Shown: positions 8,187 to 17,569 of the stretch, piece after piece | Layout: every line of letters begins with the position of its first letter | How positions within the stretch are numbered: position 1 is the stretch's first letter | DNA from: Acidimicrobiales bacterium | Lineage (GTDB): Bacteria; Actinomycetota; Acidimicrobiia; Acidimicrobiales; MedAcidi-G1 | Reading direction: 5' to 3' | Assembly (NCBI GenBank): GCA_022452035.1 | Contig: JAKURV010000013.1 | Coordinates: forward strand, 1-62,763 | Length of the DNA: 62,763 nt | Position numbers and translations under genes: made by a program | Notes under the pieces: model-generated | What the model saw: the letters and a program-made list of their open reading frames with translations, nothing else | What the model was told of the DNA's origin: nothing | Databases searched by the model: none

Positions 8187-9062
8187 TCAGTGGACGATCT
8201 TGGAGAGCGGCAGTTCGATGATGTCGGTGGCCCCGGCATCACGTAGAGCCGGGATCAGCACGTTGATCTCCGATTTAGCCACCACGGTCTCCACGGCGAA
8301 GCCCGAACCGCCGAACAGTTCATTCACCGTCGGCGACTTCATCGACGGGATGAGGCCGATCACCGCGTCGAGATGGTCACCCACCACGTTCATCTTCACC
8401 AGGACCTTCCCCCGGGCCTCCAAAGTGCCCTGCAGGAGCCGGTGGAGTTGCTCCATAGCGTGGCGCTTGTCCGGGTCGGCATAGGCCTCAGGGTTGGCCA
8501 CCAGCTCGGTGAAGCTGGTCAAGATGGTGTCGATGACCTTCAGGCCGGCGGCCCGCAGGGCGCGGCCGGTCTCGGTGATGTCGACCACCACGTCCACGAT
8601 GTCGGGCACCTTGGCCTCGGTGGCCCCATACGAGAGCCGTATGTCGGCCTCCACGCCCTGCTCGGCGAAGAACCGGCGGGTCAGCTCCGGGTACTCGCTG
8701 GACACCCGGACTCCTGACGACAGGTCGGCTACCGACTCCACCGGCGAGTCGCCGGGAACGGCGACCACGATCCGCACCGGCCGGGCCGTCGCCTTTGAGT
8801 AGTGCAGTTCACCGAGCGAGACAACGTCGCTGCCCGTCTCCTGGATCCAGTCCCGACCGGTGATACCTAGGTCGAACAGGCCGTCAGCCACGTAGGTGGG
8901 GATCTCCTGGGGACGCAGGATGCGCACCTCGTCGATCCGGGGATCGTCAATCGTCGCCCGGTAGTCGACCGACGAGCTGCGGACCACTCCCAGGTCGGCG
9001 CCCTCAAACAGTTCGAGCGTCGACTTCTCCAGGGAACCCTTGGGCAGGACCAACTTCAGCAC
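8187..9062 (-). CDS. hisG: ATP phosphoribosyltransferase, long form
   Basis: A 291-residue HisG that joins ATP and PRPP in the first step of histidine synthesis. It begins MLKLVLPKGSLEKSTLELF and has the catalytic core including DLGITGRDWIQE and the PRPP-binding segment DIVDVVVDITETGRALR. A C-terminal domain of about 80 residues after LLQGTLEARGKV is the feedback-regulatory HisG_C domain, so this is the long, HisZ-independent form. The start is GTG at 9062, with TAGGTT 6 nt upstream, which predicts a leaderless message. The hisE gene, often adjacent in actinobacteria, is not here. Confidence 0.97.
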   Translation of the reverse strand: MLKLVLPKGSLEKSTLELFEGADLGVVRSSSVDYRATIDDPRIDEVRILRPQEIPTYVADGLFDLGITGRDWIQETGSDVVSLGELHYSKATARPVRIVVAVPGDSPVESVADLSSGVRVSSEYPELTRRFFAEQGVEADIRLSYGATEAKVPDIVDVVVDITETGRALRAAGLKVIDTILTSFTELVANPEAYADPDKRHAMEQLHRLLQGTLEARGKVLVKMNVVGDHLDAVIGLIPSMKSPTVNELFGGSGFAVETVVAKSEINVLIPALRDAGATDIIELPLSKIVH

Positions 9063-9068
9063 GGGCTG

Positions 9069-9074
9069 AACCTA
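9069..9074 (-). promoter_or_regulatory. Candidate -10 hexamer of the hisG leaderless promoter
   Basis: TAGGTT on the minus strand, ending 6 nt before the GTG of hisG. It lies in the 62-bp gap after ribD, so hisG can be transcribed apart from ribD. Confidence 0.5.
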
Positions 9075-9124
9075 TCCGGTCCCCCGTCCAGCCCGCCCCC
9101 GGTTTTCTCGGACCGCTGCCGGGC

Positions 9125-10138
9125 TCAGCCGGCGTCCAGCACCAGATCGATGCGGAGGTCGTCGCCCAGTGGGGTCACGGCGGCGAACCGGCCCCTTCGC
9201 AGGTCGGCCATGATCGGCGCACCCGGGCCGGCCAGCAGGGGCCGCCCGTCGTCACCACCCATTAAGGCTGGCGCCAGGTAGATGATGTAACGGTCCACCA
9301 GGCCCTCACGGTGGAAGCGCCCTGCCACGTCAGCCCCGCCCTCCACCAGCAGCTGCAGCACGCCCTCGGATCCCAAACGGTCTAGGAGGTCGGCCGGCTG
9401 GCCGTGGTGCTCCTCGGCGGGGAGCACCCGGGCGCCCTCAGGGATGGTCCCCAGCACGACCCGGCGGGGCGCCTCTGCCCCGTCCGGCACAGGAGCGTCC
9501 CTCACGTCGAGGCGCGGATCGTCGGCCCGCACGGTGGCGGCTCCCACACACACGGCGTCGCTGGACACCCGCAGCAGGTGCACGTCGGCTCGGGCCTCGG
9601 CGCCTGTGATCCACCGGCTGGAGCCGTCGGGGGCGGCGATCCGGCCGTCCAGAGTGGCGGCTAGTTTCAGGACGACGTAGGGGCGTCCGGTGCGGCGCTG
9701 ATGCAGGTAGGGGGCTAGCTGCCTGGCCACCTCGTCACCTAGCACGCCGACCTCCACGTCGATGCCGGCTGCCCTCAGTCTCTCCAGACCCCGACCGGAA
9801 ACGTCGGGATCGGGATCGGACACCCCGACCACCACCCGGGCCACGCCGGAGGCCACGATGGCCTCGGTGCACGGGCCCGTCCGACCCTCGTGATCGCATG
9901 GCTCCAATGTCGTGACCAGTGTGGCGCCGGCCAGCGAGCCCGCCGCCTCGTCCAGGGCGGTGCGTTCGGCGTGAGCGCCACCCGGCGGCTCGGTGGCCCC
10001 TCGGGCCACGATCCGACCGTCGGCCACCACCACGGCACCCACCCACGGGTTGGGCGAGGTCCGGAGGCGAGCCGTGTCAGCCAGGGCCATCGCCTCTCGC
10101 ATGGCCTGGCGGTCGTCGACACCGGGTCGTTCAGCCAC
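9125..10138 (-). CDS. ribD: Riboflavin biosynthesis deaminase/reductase
   Basis: A 337-residue bifunctional RibD. The N-terminal cytidine-deaminase-like domain removes the amino group of the pyrimidinone intermediate, and the C-terminal reductase domain reduces the ribosyl side chain with NADPH. Deaminase zinc ligands and catalytic Glu are intact: H56 and E58 in GGAHAER, C81 and C90 in EPCDHEGRTGPC. The reductase part starts near RPYVVLKLAATLDGRIA and contains LLVEGGADVAGRF. The start is GTG at 10138, overlapping the 3' end of the Mog-like gene by 8 bp. The other rib genes are not in the window and no FMN riboswitch is visible. Confidence 0.96.
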   Translation of the reverse strand: MAERPGVDDRQAMREAMALADTARLRTSPNPWVGAVVVADGRIVARGATEPPGGAHAERTALDEAAGSLAGATLVTTLEPCDHEGRTGPCTEAIVASGVARVVVGVSDPDPDVSGRGLERLRAAGIDVEVGVLGDEVARQLAPYLHQRRTGRPYVVLKLAATLDGRIAAPDGSSRWITGAEARADVHLLRVSSDAVCVGAATVRADDPRLDVRDAPVPDGAEAPRRVVLGTIPEGARVLPAEEHHGQPADLLDRLGSEGVLQLLVEGGADVAGRFHREGLVDRYIIYLAPALMGGDDGRPLLAGPGAPIMADLRRGRFAAVTPLGDDLRIDLVLDAG

Positions 10139-10658
10139 CGGTCCCCGACCCCTCGCCTGACGGGTGTGGGTCGGCGTTGTCGACCAGCAGGCGCACGGCG
10201 TGAGGCACCACGTCGGCCACCGCCTCTAGGCACTCCACACAACCCTTCGCCGAACCCGGAGTGTTCAAGATCAGGGCCGTGCCTGCTGTGCCGGCCACGC
10301 CCCGGGACAGGCGACCTAAGGGGTTCACTAGCCGCATGGCCTCGGCTAGCCCGGGCGCCAAGCGGTCCACGACGGCCAGGGTGCCCTCAGGGGTGGCGTC
10401 GCGGGGCCCAAAGCCAGTGCCCCCGGTGGTCAGCACCAGGCCATGGAAGCCGTCCACGAGGGCCTGTAAAGCATGGGCCACCGCTTCAGCACCGTCGGCA
10501 GTCACCGCCGTCTCGACCACCGTCCAGCCCTCGGCTTCACAGCAAGCCACCAGGGCCGCTCCGGACCGGTCCTCTCGCACGCCGTGGAACACACCGTCAG
10601 ACACGGTGAGCACCTTGACGGCCAGCGAAATGGCGTCGTGGTGCCCTTGGTCGCCCAT
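10131..10658 (-). CDS. MoaB/Mog-family molybdopterin-binding protein
   Basis: A 175-residue MoCF_biosynth domain protein, probably a molybdopterin adenylyltransferase or related factor of molybdenum cofactor synthesis. The family signature TTGGTGFGPRDATPE is at 77-91, and a second conserved stretch is GTALILNTPGSAKGC. It starts at the ATG at 10658. TAGCCT lies 6 nt upstream, a leaderless promoter pattern. No other moa, moe or molybdoenzyme genes are nearby, and it overlaps ribD by 8 bp, so its partner pathway is not shown by context. MoaB and MogA cannot be told apart here. Confidence 0.85.
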   Translation of the reverse strand: MGDQGHHDAISLAVKVLTVSDGVFHGVREDRSGAALVACCEAEGWTVVETAVTADGAEAVAHALQALVDGFHGLVLTTGGTGFGPRDATPEGTLAVVDRLAPGLAEAMRLVNPLGRLSRGVAGTAGTALILNTPGSAKGCVECLEAVADVVPHAVRLLVDNADPHPSGEGSGTGG

Positions 10659-10664
10659 GGGGCG

Positions 10665-10670
10665 AGGCTA
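10665..10670 (-). promoter_or_regulatory. Candidate -10 hexamer, Mog-like gene
   Basis: TAGCCT on the minus strand, 6 nt before the ATG at 10658. The same hexamer recurs before def and aroK at equivalent spacing. Confidence 0.5.
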
Positions 10671-10699
10671 CCGGCGCACCCCGGGCTGGCCGGGACCGG

Positions 10700-11830
10700 T
10701 TAGACCATTCGGTAGCGGAAGACGGCCATCCCCTCGCTGTCTAGGTCCTGGGGCAGCAGCAAGCCGCCGGACCCGTGGTCGCCGTGGGGTCGCCATGGCC
10801 GACCCACCGGCTCGGGTTCGGCCCGTGGCTCGGCCTCGCGGAACCGGCGATCTACGCCGGCCGTTTCGGCCTCGGTCACCGTGCACACGCTGTAAACAAG
10901 TTGGCCGCCCGGTCGGACCAGGGCGGCGGCTCCGACTAACAGGTCGGCTTGCAGGAGGGCCAGGTCGGCCAAGTCAGCCTCGCCGCCCCGCCAGCGGGCG
11001 TCGGCCCGACGACGCAGGACCCCCAGTCCGGAACAGGGTGCGTCTACCAGCACCCGGTCGAACGACCCGGGCCGGAACGGTGGAGCGCGGCCGTCGCCCG
11101 CTACCAGGGCCACCGCGTGTCCGAGGCGGTCGGCGTTCTGGGCCACCAGGCCCAGTCGAGCCGGTCGTAGGTCGGCGGCCACTACCGAGGCTCCAGCGGC
11201 CGCCAGAGCCGTGGCCTTGCCCCCCGGGGCGGCACAGAGGTCCAGCACCCGTCCGCCGGGGACCAACCCTTCCCCGGTCAGGTCGGCCACCAACTGCGAG
11301 GCCCGGTCCTGGTAGTAGCCGTCGTCCCGGACCACGGCCGGGGCCGGACGGTTCATGGCAGCCAGGGCGGCCAGGGCGTCGTCCAAGCCCAGGTCGGCCA
11401 CCAGGCGGTCGATCAGCCAGTCGGGGACGCTTAACTCGACGGCCGGGCCGGGCCAGGTCGGCTGGTAGTCGGCGACCCGCCGCAAGACCGCGTTGCACAG
11501 ACCTTGGACCCGGCGGGGAGCGACCGCCACGGTGGCCGATACGGCGGCGTGAGGCGGAACTCCGGCCCAGTGCAGCTGGTATGCGCCCAGGCGGAGCACG
11601 GTCCGGACCTCGGGCTGGATGTCGTCGTGGAGGAAGCGGTCGATCAGGTGGTCGCAGGCCCGTCGCATCCGGGTAGTGCCGTAGACGAGGTCGGTGACGA
11701 AGGCCCGGTCCCGGCGGTCCAGGTCGCACCGGTCCAGGGCGGCCCGCAGGGCCAGGTTGGCGTAGGCGCCGCCCCGCTCGATTCGTCCTAGCACCTCGAG
11801 GGCCAAGCGCCGAGCGTCGTCCCCGCTCAC
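10700..11830 (-). CDS. rsmB: 16S rRNA (cytosine-5)-methyltransferase RsmB
   Basis: A 376-residue RsmB/Sun protein that methylates C967 of 16S rRNA (E. coli numbering) using SAM. An N-terminal NusB-like RNA-binding domain spans about 1-130 (ALEVLGRIERGGAYANLAL). The SAM site is DLCAAPGGKA at 197-206. The two catalytic cysteines are C266 in DAPCSG and C316 in YSVCTVT. The GTG at 11830 overlaps the fmt stop by four bases (GTGA), the usual coupling seen in this genome. It is shorter than most RsmB (about 430-450 residues) but lacks no core motif. The def-fmt-rsmB order is common in bacteria. Confidence 0.95.
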   Translation of the reverse strand: MSGDDARRLALEVLGRIERGGAYANLALRAALDRCDLDRRDRAFVTDLVYGTTRMRRACDHLIDRFLHDDIQPEVRTVLRLGAYQLHWAGVPPHAAVSATVAVAPRRVQGLCNAVLRRVADYQPTWPGPAVELSVPDWLIDRLVADLGLDDALAALAAMNRPAPAVVRDDGYYQDRASQLVADLTGEGLVPGGRVLDLCAAPGGKATALAAAGASVVAADLRPARLGLVAQNADRLGHAVALVAGDGRAPPFRPGSFDRVLVDAPCSGLGVLRRRADARWRGGEADLADLALLQADLLVGAAALVRPGGQLVYSVCTVTEAETAGVDRRFREAEPRAEPEPVGRPWRPHGDHGSGGLLLPQDLDSEGMAVFRYRMV

Positions 11831-12681
11831 CCGCCCAGCCGTTCGCCGGCCGCCGGCCGCGCTCCGGTCAACCAGGCCGAAGTGGCCATACGGGACCGGC
11901 TGGCTGGCTGGACCTCGACGAGGCGTAGGTCCCCTGCCCCGGTGGCCACCTGGTCGCCGACCAGGACCCCCGGCGCGGCGGTTGACAGGTCGTCGACCAC
12001 CTCGGCCTCCCATACCTTCAGGTCGTCGCCCCGGTACGTGGTCCAGGCACCCCCGACGCGGACCACCCGGGCCAGTTCAGCGGCCGGCCGCCCCCAGTCC
12101 AGGTGCAAGTCCTCCCGTTTCACCTTGTGGGCGTAGGTGGCCTCGCCGGCCTGGGCCTCCGGGCTTCCCAGCCCGCCGGCCAAGGCGTCGACCAGCAGCG
12201 TCGCTCCGAGCTCGGCCAGGCGGTCCCGCAGGTCGGCCGCCGTGTCCGTCGGCCCGATGGGTGTCTCAACCCTGGCGTGGACGTCGCCAACATCCAGACC
12301 TTCGGCCAGGTCCATGAGGCACACCCCGGTTGTCGGATCGCCGGCCAGCAGGGCGCGCTCGATGGGGGCGGCGCCCCTCCAACGAGGAAGGAGCGAGAAG
12401 TGCAGGTTGACCATGGGAACCCGGGCCAGTAACTCGACGGGGACGATCTGCCCGAAGGCCACCACCACCCCGAGGTCGGCGCCGCAGTCGGCTACCGCCT
12501 CCAGGTCATGAGAAACCGGGATGCCCAGCTCGGCGGCCCGAGCGGCCACCGGGGTCGGGGTCGGAGCTGAGCGACGGCCCCGCCGACGGTCCGGTGAGGT
12601 CAACACCAGCACCACTTCGTGTCCCGCTCCGTGCAGGGCGTCCAGCGGCGGCACGGCCACCGCCGGGTTGCCGAGGTACAC
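11827..12681 (-). CDS. fmt: Methionyl-tRNA formyltransferase
   Basis: Fmt adds a formyl group from 10-formyl-THF to initiator Met-tRNA. From the GTG at 12681 it has 284 residues and begins YLGNPAVAVPPLDAL after the initiator. The catalytic set is present: N92 and H94 in NLHFSLLPRWRGAAPI, and D130 in LMDLAEGLDVG. The C-terminal Fmt_C domain follows. The start is uncertain. The family usually has two or three more residues of the first strand, and these are encoded upstream (RL before YLGN), but no ATG, GTG or TTG precedes them after the def stop. A CTG or ATC start is possible. Confidence 0.9.
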   Translation of the reverse strand: MYLGNPAVAVPPLDALHGAGHEVVLVLTSPDRRRGRRSAPTPTPVAARAAELGIPVSHDLEAVADCGADLGVVVAFGQIVPVELLARVPMVNLHFSLLPRWRGAAPIERALLAGDPTTGVCLMDLAEGLDVGDVHARVETPIGPTDTAADLRDRLAELGATLLVDALAGGLGSPEAQAGEATYAHKVKREDLHLDWGRPAAELARVVRVGGAWTTYRGDDLKVWEAEVVDDLSTAAPGVLVGDQVATGAGDLRLVEVQPASRSRMATSAWLTGARPAAGERLGG

Positions 12682-12713
12682 CAGCCGTCCGGGATGCGCC
12701 GGAGGCGGCGCGA

Positions 12714-13253
12714 TCAGGGCAATCGCAGGCCCCCACCCGACGGGCCGCCACCGGCGGCCTCCACGCGGGCCATGGTCATCTCGCGCAGCACCCGTCGGGC
12801 GTCGCGTTGCTGGTCCTCGTCCAGGTGGTCGACAAGTAGCACGCCGTCCAGGTGGTCCATCTCGTGCTGGAACAGTCGGGCTTCTAGCTCGTCGGCCTCG
12901 ATGGACACCTCGTTGCCGTCCAGGTCCACGCCCACCAGGTGAATCTGCTTGGGTCGGACGATCTCCCACGACAGGTCGGGAATCGACAGGCAGCCCTCGT
13001 CGAACGTCCACTCCCCGTCGGACTCCACGATCCGCGGGTTGAGAATGACCCCAGCTCCCTGGCCGTGGTCGTAGACGAAGAACCGCCTCTGGACGCCCAC
13101 CTGTGGGGCAGCCAAACCGATGCCAGCCGCCTCGTACATAGTGGTGAACATGTCGTCGGTCAGGCGGACCAGCGCACTGTCCACGTCGGCTACGTCGGAC
13201 GCCGGTTGGCGCAGGACCGGATCGCCGATGAGTCGGATCTCGTGGGGTGCCAC
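12714..13253 (-). CDS. def: Peptide deformylase
   Basis: A 179-residue peptide deformylase that removes the formyl group from new proteins, undoing the action of Fmt encoded next to it. All three motifs are intact: GIGLAAPQVG at 44-53, EGCLS at 86-90 with metal ligand C88, and HEMDH at 130-134 with the metal-binding histidines and catalytic Glu. The GTG at 13253 was chosen because it gives the normal N-terminus (APHEIRLIGDPVLR) and has TAGCCT 7 nt upstream. Longer frames run into the divergent methyltransferase gene. The C-terminus is glycine-rich. Confidence 0.96.
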   Translation of the reverse strand: MAPHEIRLIGDPVLRQPASDVADVDSALVRLTDDMFTTMYEAAGIGLAAPQVGVQRRFFVYDHGQGAGVILNPRIVESDGEWTFDEGCLSIPDLSWEIVRPKQIHLVGVDLDGNEVSIEADELEARLFQHEMDHLDGVLLVDHLDEDQQRDARRVLREMTMARVEAAGGGPSGGGLRLP

Positions 13254-13260
13254 GGGGGTA

Positions 13261-13266
13261 AGGCTA
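13261..13266 (-). promoter_or_regulatory. Candidate -10 hexamer of the def-fmt-rsmB operon
   Basis: TAGCCT on the minus strand, 7 nt before the GTG of def at 13253, consistent with a leaderless transcript. Confidence 0.5.
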
Positions 13267-13309
13267 CCGTCGGAGCCATGGAGGCCCGGATGCCCGACCG
13301 GTACCGCAG

Positions 13310-13936
13310 GTGAATGACGGCCAGTACTGGACCGACCGTCCCGAGGTGGCCTCGCGACCATCCGAGGTGGACCTGCTCCTCCCCGACGTCGACCTGCGTC
13401 TGGCCACCGACCGCGGGGTCTTCTCGACCGACCGGGTGGACCGCGGCACCCGCTATCTCCTTCTGGAGGGGCCTCCTCCGCCCACTGGCGCCGTCGACCT
13501 CCTGGACCTGGGCTGCGGGTACGGCCCTATCGCCTGCACGTTGGCCACCCGGTGCCCCGACGCCCGGGTGTGGGCGATCGACGTGAACGAGCGGGCACGG
13601 GACCTGTGCCGGGCTAACGCCGATGCGGCCGGCCTAACCAACGTCACGGTGGCCGCCCCCGACGAGGTCCCCGAGGAGATCCAGGTGGCCTCCCTGTGGT
13701 CCAACCCCCCGATTCGCATCGGCAAGGCAGCCCTGCACGATCTGCTGGAACGATGGCTAGACCGCCTGGCCCCGGATGGCACCGCCCATCTGGTGGTACA
13801 GCGCCACCTGGGAGCCGACTCGCTGGCCCGGTGGATGGACGACCAGGGCTGGTCCACCACCCGGCGGGCGTCGCGCAAGGGATATCGCCTGCTCGATGTG
13901 GCGGCTCGGAAGGCCCAGAGGGAGGACGTGCGGTGA
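13310..13936 (+). CDS. RsmC-like class I SAM methyltransferase
   Basis: A 208-residue single-domain methyltransferase of the RsmC/RlmG type (MTS domain). SAM motif I is DLGCGYGPIA at 66-75, and the catalytic NPP[FY]-like motif is SNPPIRIGK near 131-139, typical of N2-guanine or other exocyclic-amine methylation. The N-terminus (QYWTDRPEVASRPSEVDL) matches short actinobacterial homologues. The GTG at 13310 is the only in-frame start in a sensible place. It is divergent from def and couples to the next gene through a GTGA overlap, so the two RNA methyltransferases form a small plus-strand operon. The exact base modified is not known. Confidence 0.85.
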   Translation: MNDGQYWTDRPEVASRPSEVDLLLPDVDLRLATDRGVFSTDRVDRGTRYLLLEGPPPPTGAVDLLDLGCGYGPIACTLATRCPDARVWAIDVNERARDLCRANADAAGLTNVTVAAPDEVPEEIQVASLWSNPPIRIGKAALHDLLERWLDRLAPDGTAHLVVQRHLGADSLARWMDDQGWSTTRRASRKGYRLLDVAARKAQREDVR

Positions 13937-14451
13937 AGAACCTTGACGGCACCGGCCTCAAGCGCCTACATCGCGACTGGCGGAGACGCCACGAACCCGA
14001 GGTGGCCTTGCTGCTGGACAGCGTCCAGACGCCCTACAACGTGGGGGCCATCCTGCGTACCGCCGCTGCCTACCGGGTCGCACACCTGTGGCTGGCCGGG
14101 GCCACCGCCGCCCCCACCCACGCCAAGACGGCCAAGACCGCCCTGGGAACCGGCCGCTACCTGACCTGGACGACTTGCGACGACGTCTCGGAGGCCATCG
14201 AGAGCATCCGGGCCGCCGGCTACGGACTGGTCGGGTTGGAGCTGGCCGACGAGGCGGTGCCCCTCCACGAGGCGCCGCTGCCCGAGAAGGCCTGCCTGGC
14301 CCTGGGCCACGAGGACCGCGGGCTATCAGCCGCCACCCTGGCCGCCTGTGACGTGGTGGCCTTTATCCCCCAACTGGGAAAAGTCGGCAGCCTTAACGTG
14401 GCCACGGCGGCCGGCATCGCCCTCTACGAGTTGAACCGCCGGAGCTGGTAG
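13933..14451 (+). CDS. SpoU/TrmH-family RNA methyltransferase
   Basis: A 172-residue SPOUT RNA 2'-O-methyltransferase, shorter than the one at 5111-5893 because it lacks the N-terminal substrate-binding domain. Motif 1 is seen in YNVGAILRTAAAYRV, motif 2 in LGHEDRGLS and motif 3 in GKVGSLNVATAAGIALYE. It is basic at the N-terminus (KRLHRDWRRRHEPE). The GTG start overlaps the stop of the RsmC-like gene by four bases. It ends 18 bp from the 3' end of priA (convergent). A tRNA target is a guess based on its TrmH-like size. Confidence 0.9.
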   Translation: MKNLDGTGLKRLHRDWRRRHEPEVALLLDSVQTPYNVGAILRTAAAYRVAHLWLAGATAAPTHAKTAKTALGTGRYLTWTTCDDVSEAIESIRAAGYGLVGLELADEAVPLHEAPLPEKACLALGHEDRGLSAATLAACDVVAFIPQLGKVGSLNVATAAGIALYELNRRSW

Positions 14452-14469
14452 CCCGACCCCTCCCCACGG

Positions 14470-16362
14470 TCAGGCCCGGCGGGGGTCCACCTCGATCCGG
14501 AGCCGACCCGACGGGCGCTCTACCCCGGCTAGGACAGCGCTCAGGCTGTCGTGGTCGGCCGCCCGGACTAGCCACGCCCCGTCCCGGGGGCCCAAGACGT
14601 TGACGTCGTCAGGCGTGCCGAGCCGGGCCATGAACTCAGGGGCCACGGCGCCCGAGATGCGGGCCAAGGCCCCGTACGGGGGAAGCCCGAGGAGCATCCG
14701 CCGTTCCCGTTCCCCCTCGACCAGGCGCCCCGGATCAGCGTGCAGCACCGCCTGGAGTACCTCGTGGTCGGGCTGGCGGGTCTGGACCACCAGCCTCCCT
14801 CCGGCCTCCCGGGGACCCAATAGGCGAGCCGCACGGACTAGCAGGGCCACGGCCTGTTCGGCAGCCCGCATTCGGGGTGCCAAGAGCTCCTGGTCGAACT
14901 CCAGGAACACCACCCGGGCCACCCGCCGGTGGATTCGGTACAGCACGGCCTCGGTCCCCACGAACACCGAGGCCTCACCATCATCCACGTTGGTGGCCCC
15001 CGTGCCCGCCGTGACCTCCAGCACGGGACGCCCGGCCAGTGCCTCTAACTCCTCGCGGACCCGGGCTACGCCGGCCCGCAGGTTCCGGAACCGGGTGGCC
15101 CCGCAGGCGTCGCACACCACAGGCCGGCGGTCGTCATCCACCGGACAACGCAGCCGGTCGTCCTCGTCCTGGATTAGGGGCACTCGGTGCTGCTCACACC
15201 GGGCCAGCTCGCCGCAGCCGTGGCAGGCCAGCAACCGGGACCGGCCCTTCCGATTCAGGACGCATATCACGGGGTCACCGCCCTCGCCCCGCAGGACGGG
15301 CACCAGCGCTGGCGAGAACAGGCCCGACCGAGCCGAGTCGTCCTGCCGGCGGTCGACCAGGTCCAACACCGGCCATCCGGCCCGCTCTTCGGCCCGCGAC
15401 GGGACCAAAAGGTGCCCCGCAGCCAGGGCCTCCAGCGTGGGGGCAGCTGAGGCCAGGACGCAAGGCACCCTGGCCCGACGGGCCCGCTCGACGGCCAGGT
15501 CCCGGGCGTTCCAGGTGGGGGCCCGCTCCTCCTGGTAGGCCTCGTCGTGCTCGTCCAGAACTAGCACAGCCCCCAGGTCCCGCACGGGGGCCAGAGCGGC
15601 GGCCCGGGATCCCACGACCAGCCCGCCACCGGCCGCCTGGGCCCAGTCGCGGGGCATGGAGGCCACCGGCAGGCCAGCCCGGCGGAGCTGTCCGGCCAAG
15701 CGGGAGGCGGCGGGGGCCGTCGGGACGAGCACTAGGGCGTCGCCTAGCCGGGCGGCAGCCAGTACCAGCGGCACCGGGTTGGCGGCCGGGGGCAGGCGGA
15801 CCACCGTGGGGACCCCGTCGTCGCCGGCGAACGCCCCGTCGAACCAGTGTCCGGTGGCCTCGGGGACTATGGCCGGCGCCGGACCGGGGGCCGCGGCCTC
15901 AACCACCGTGGAGGGTGACGCTGTGGCCAGGAACCCCGACACCGGGCCGACCCACCGTCGGGCCGCCCAGCGGGCCAGGTCGATCAGGGCCGCTGAGGGT
16001 CCCATCCCGCTGAGTCGGGACAGGGGACGTAGTTCCACGCCGGCTGGGGGAACAACGTGGTCCTCCACCACCCAGCCCCCCACCCGGCGGCCGCCTAGGA
16101 CCACCCGTACCCGGCTGCCTACTCCGAGGCTTTCGGCCCGTCCGTCGTCTCCCCAGGCCGGAGGCACGAGGTAGTCGAAGGCCCGGCCGACAGCGGCCAC
16201 GTCGGGCAGCACCCGGACTACCCGGTCAGGGGGGTCCGGGGAAACGGCATCGTCAACTCCCTTGGAGGCGTCGACCGGCGACTCCTCTTCAGCGGGAACC
16301 ACGTCGGCGGTCATGCCGTCGTCGAGGTCTAACCGACCCTGGTCGGCAGCCCCTCCGGTCAT
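14470..16362 (-). CDS. priA: Primosomal protein PriA, helicase motifs degenerate
   Basis: A 630-residue replication-restart protein of the actinobacterial PriA type. It has the N-terminal DNA-binding region (VRVLPDVAAVGRAFDYLVP), a helicase-like core, and the cysteine cluster C380, C383, C389, C406, C417 and C420 expected for zinc binding. The Walker A P-loop (GxxGxGKT) is not found where it should be (about 195-205, PVPLVLAAARLGDALV). The DEAH-like box survives only as DEHDEAYQEE (270-279). ATP-driven unwinding is therefore unlikely, as already noted for actinobacterial homologues. The start at the ATG at 16362 lies 13 bp after the metK stop. An internal ATG at codon 17 is an alternative. 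Confidence 0.88.
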   Translation of the reverse strand: MTGGAADQGRLDLDDGMTADVVPAEEESPVDASKGVDDAVSPDPPDRVVRVLPDVAAVGRAFDYLVPPAWGDDGRAESLGVGSRVRVVLGGRRVGGWVVEDHVVPPAGVELRPLSRLSGMGPSAALIDLARWAARRWVGPVSGFLATASPSTVVEAAAPGPAPAIVPEATGHWFDGAFAGDDGVPTVVRLPPAANPVPLVLAAARLGDALVLVPTAPAASRLAGQLRRAGLPVASMPRDWAQAAGGGLVVGSRAAALAPVRDLGAVLVLDEHDEAYQEERAPTWNARDLAVERARRARVPCVLASAAPTLEALAAGHLLVPSRAEERAGWPVLDLVDRRQDDSARSGLFSPALVPVLRGEGGDPVICVLNRKGRSRLLACHGCGELARCEQHRVPLIQDEDDRLRCPVDDDRRPVVCDACGATRFRNLRAGVARVREELEALAGRPVLEVTAGTGATNVDDGEASVFVGTEAVLYRIHRRVARVVFLEFDQELLAPRMRAAEQAVALLVRAARLLGPREAGGRLVVQTRQPDHEVLQAVLHADPGRLVEGERERRMLLGLPPYGALARISGAVAPEFMARLGTPDDVNVLGPRDGAWLVRAADHDSLSAVLAGVERPSGRLRIEVDPRRA

Positions 16363-16375
16363 GCCGGGTGTCGGG

Positions 16376-17565
<1,190 letters not shown>

Positions 17566-17569
<4 letters not shown>

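Noticed and set aside
7352-8242. A 296-codon minus-strand frame over the DUF1844 gene and the infC leader
   Set aside because: It has no recognisable domain, and the plus strand carries a DUF1844 match with a ribosome-binding site.
10261-11676. A 471-codon plus-strand frame opposite rsmB
   Set aside because: Arg- and Pro-rich shadow; rsmB has both catalytic cysteines on the minus strand.
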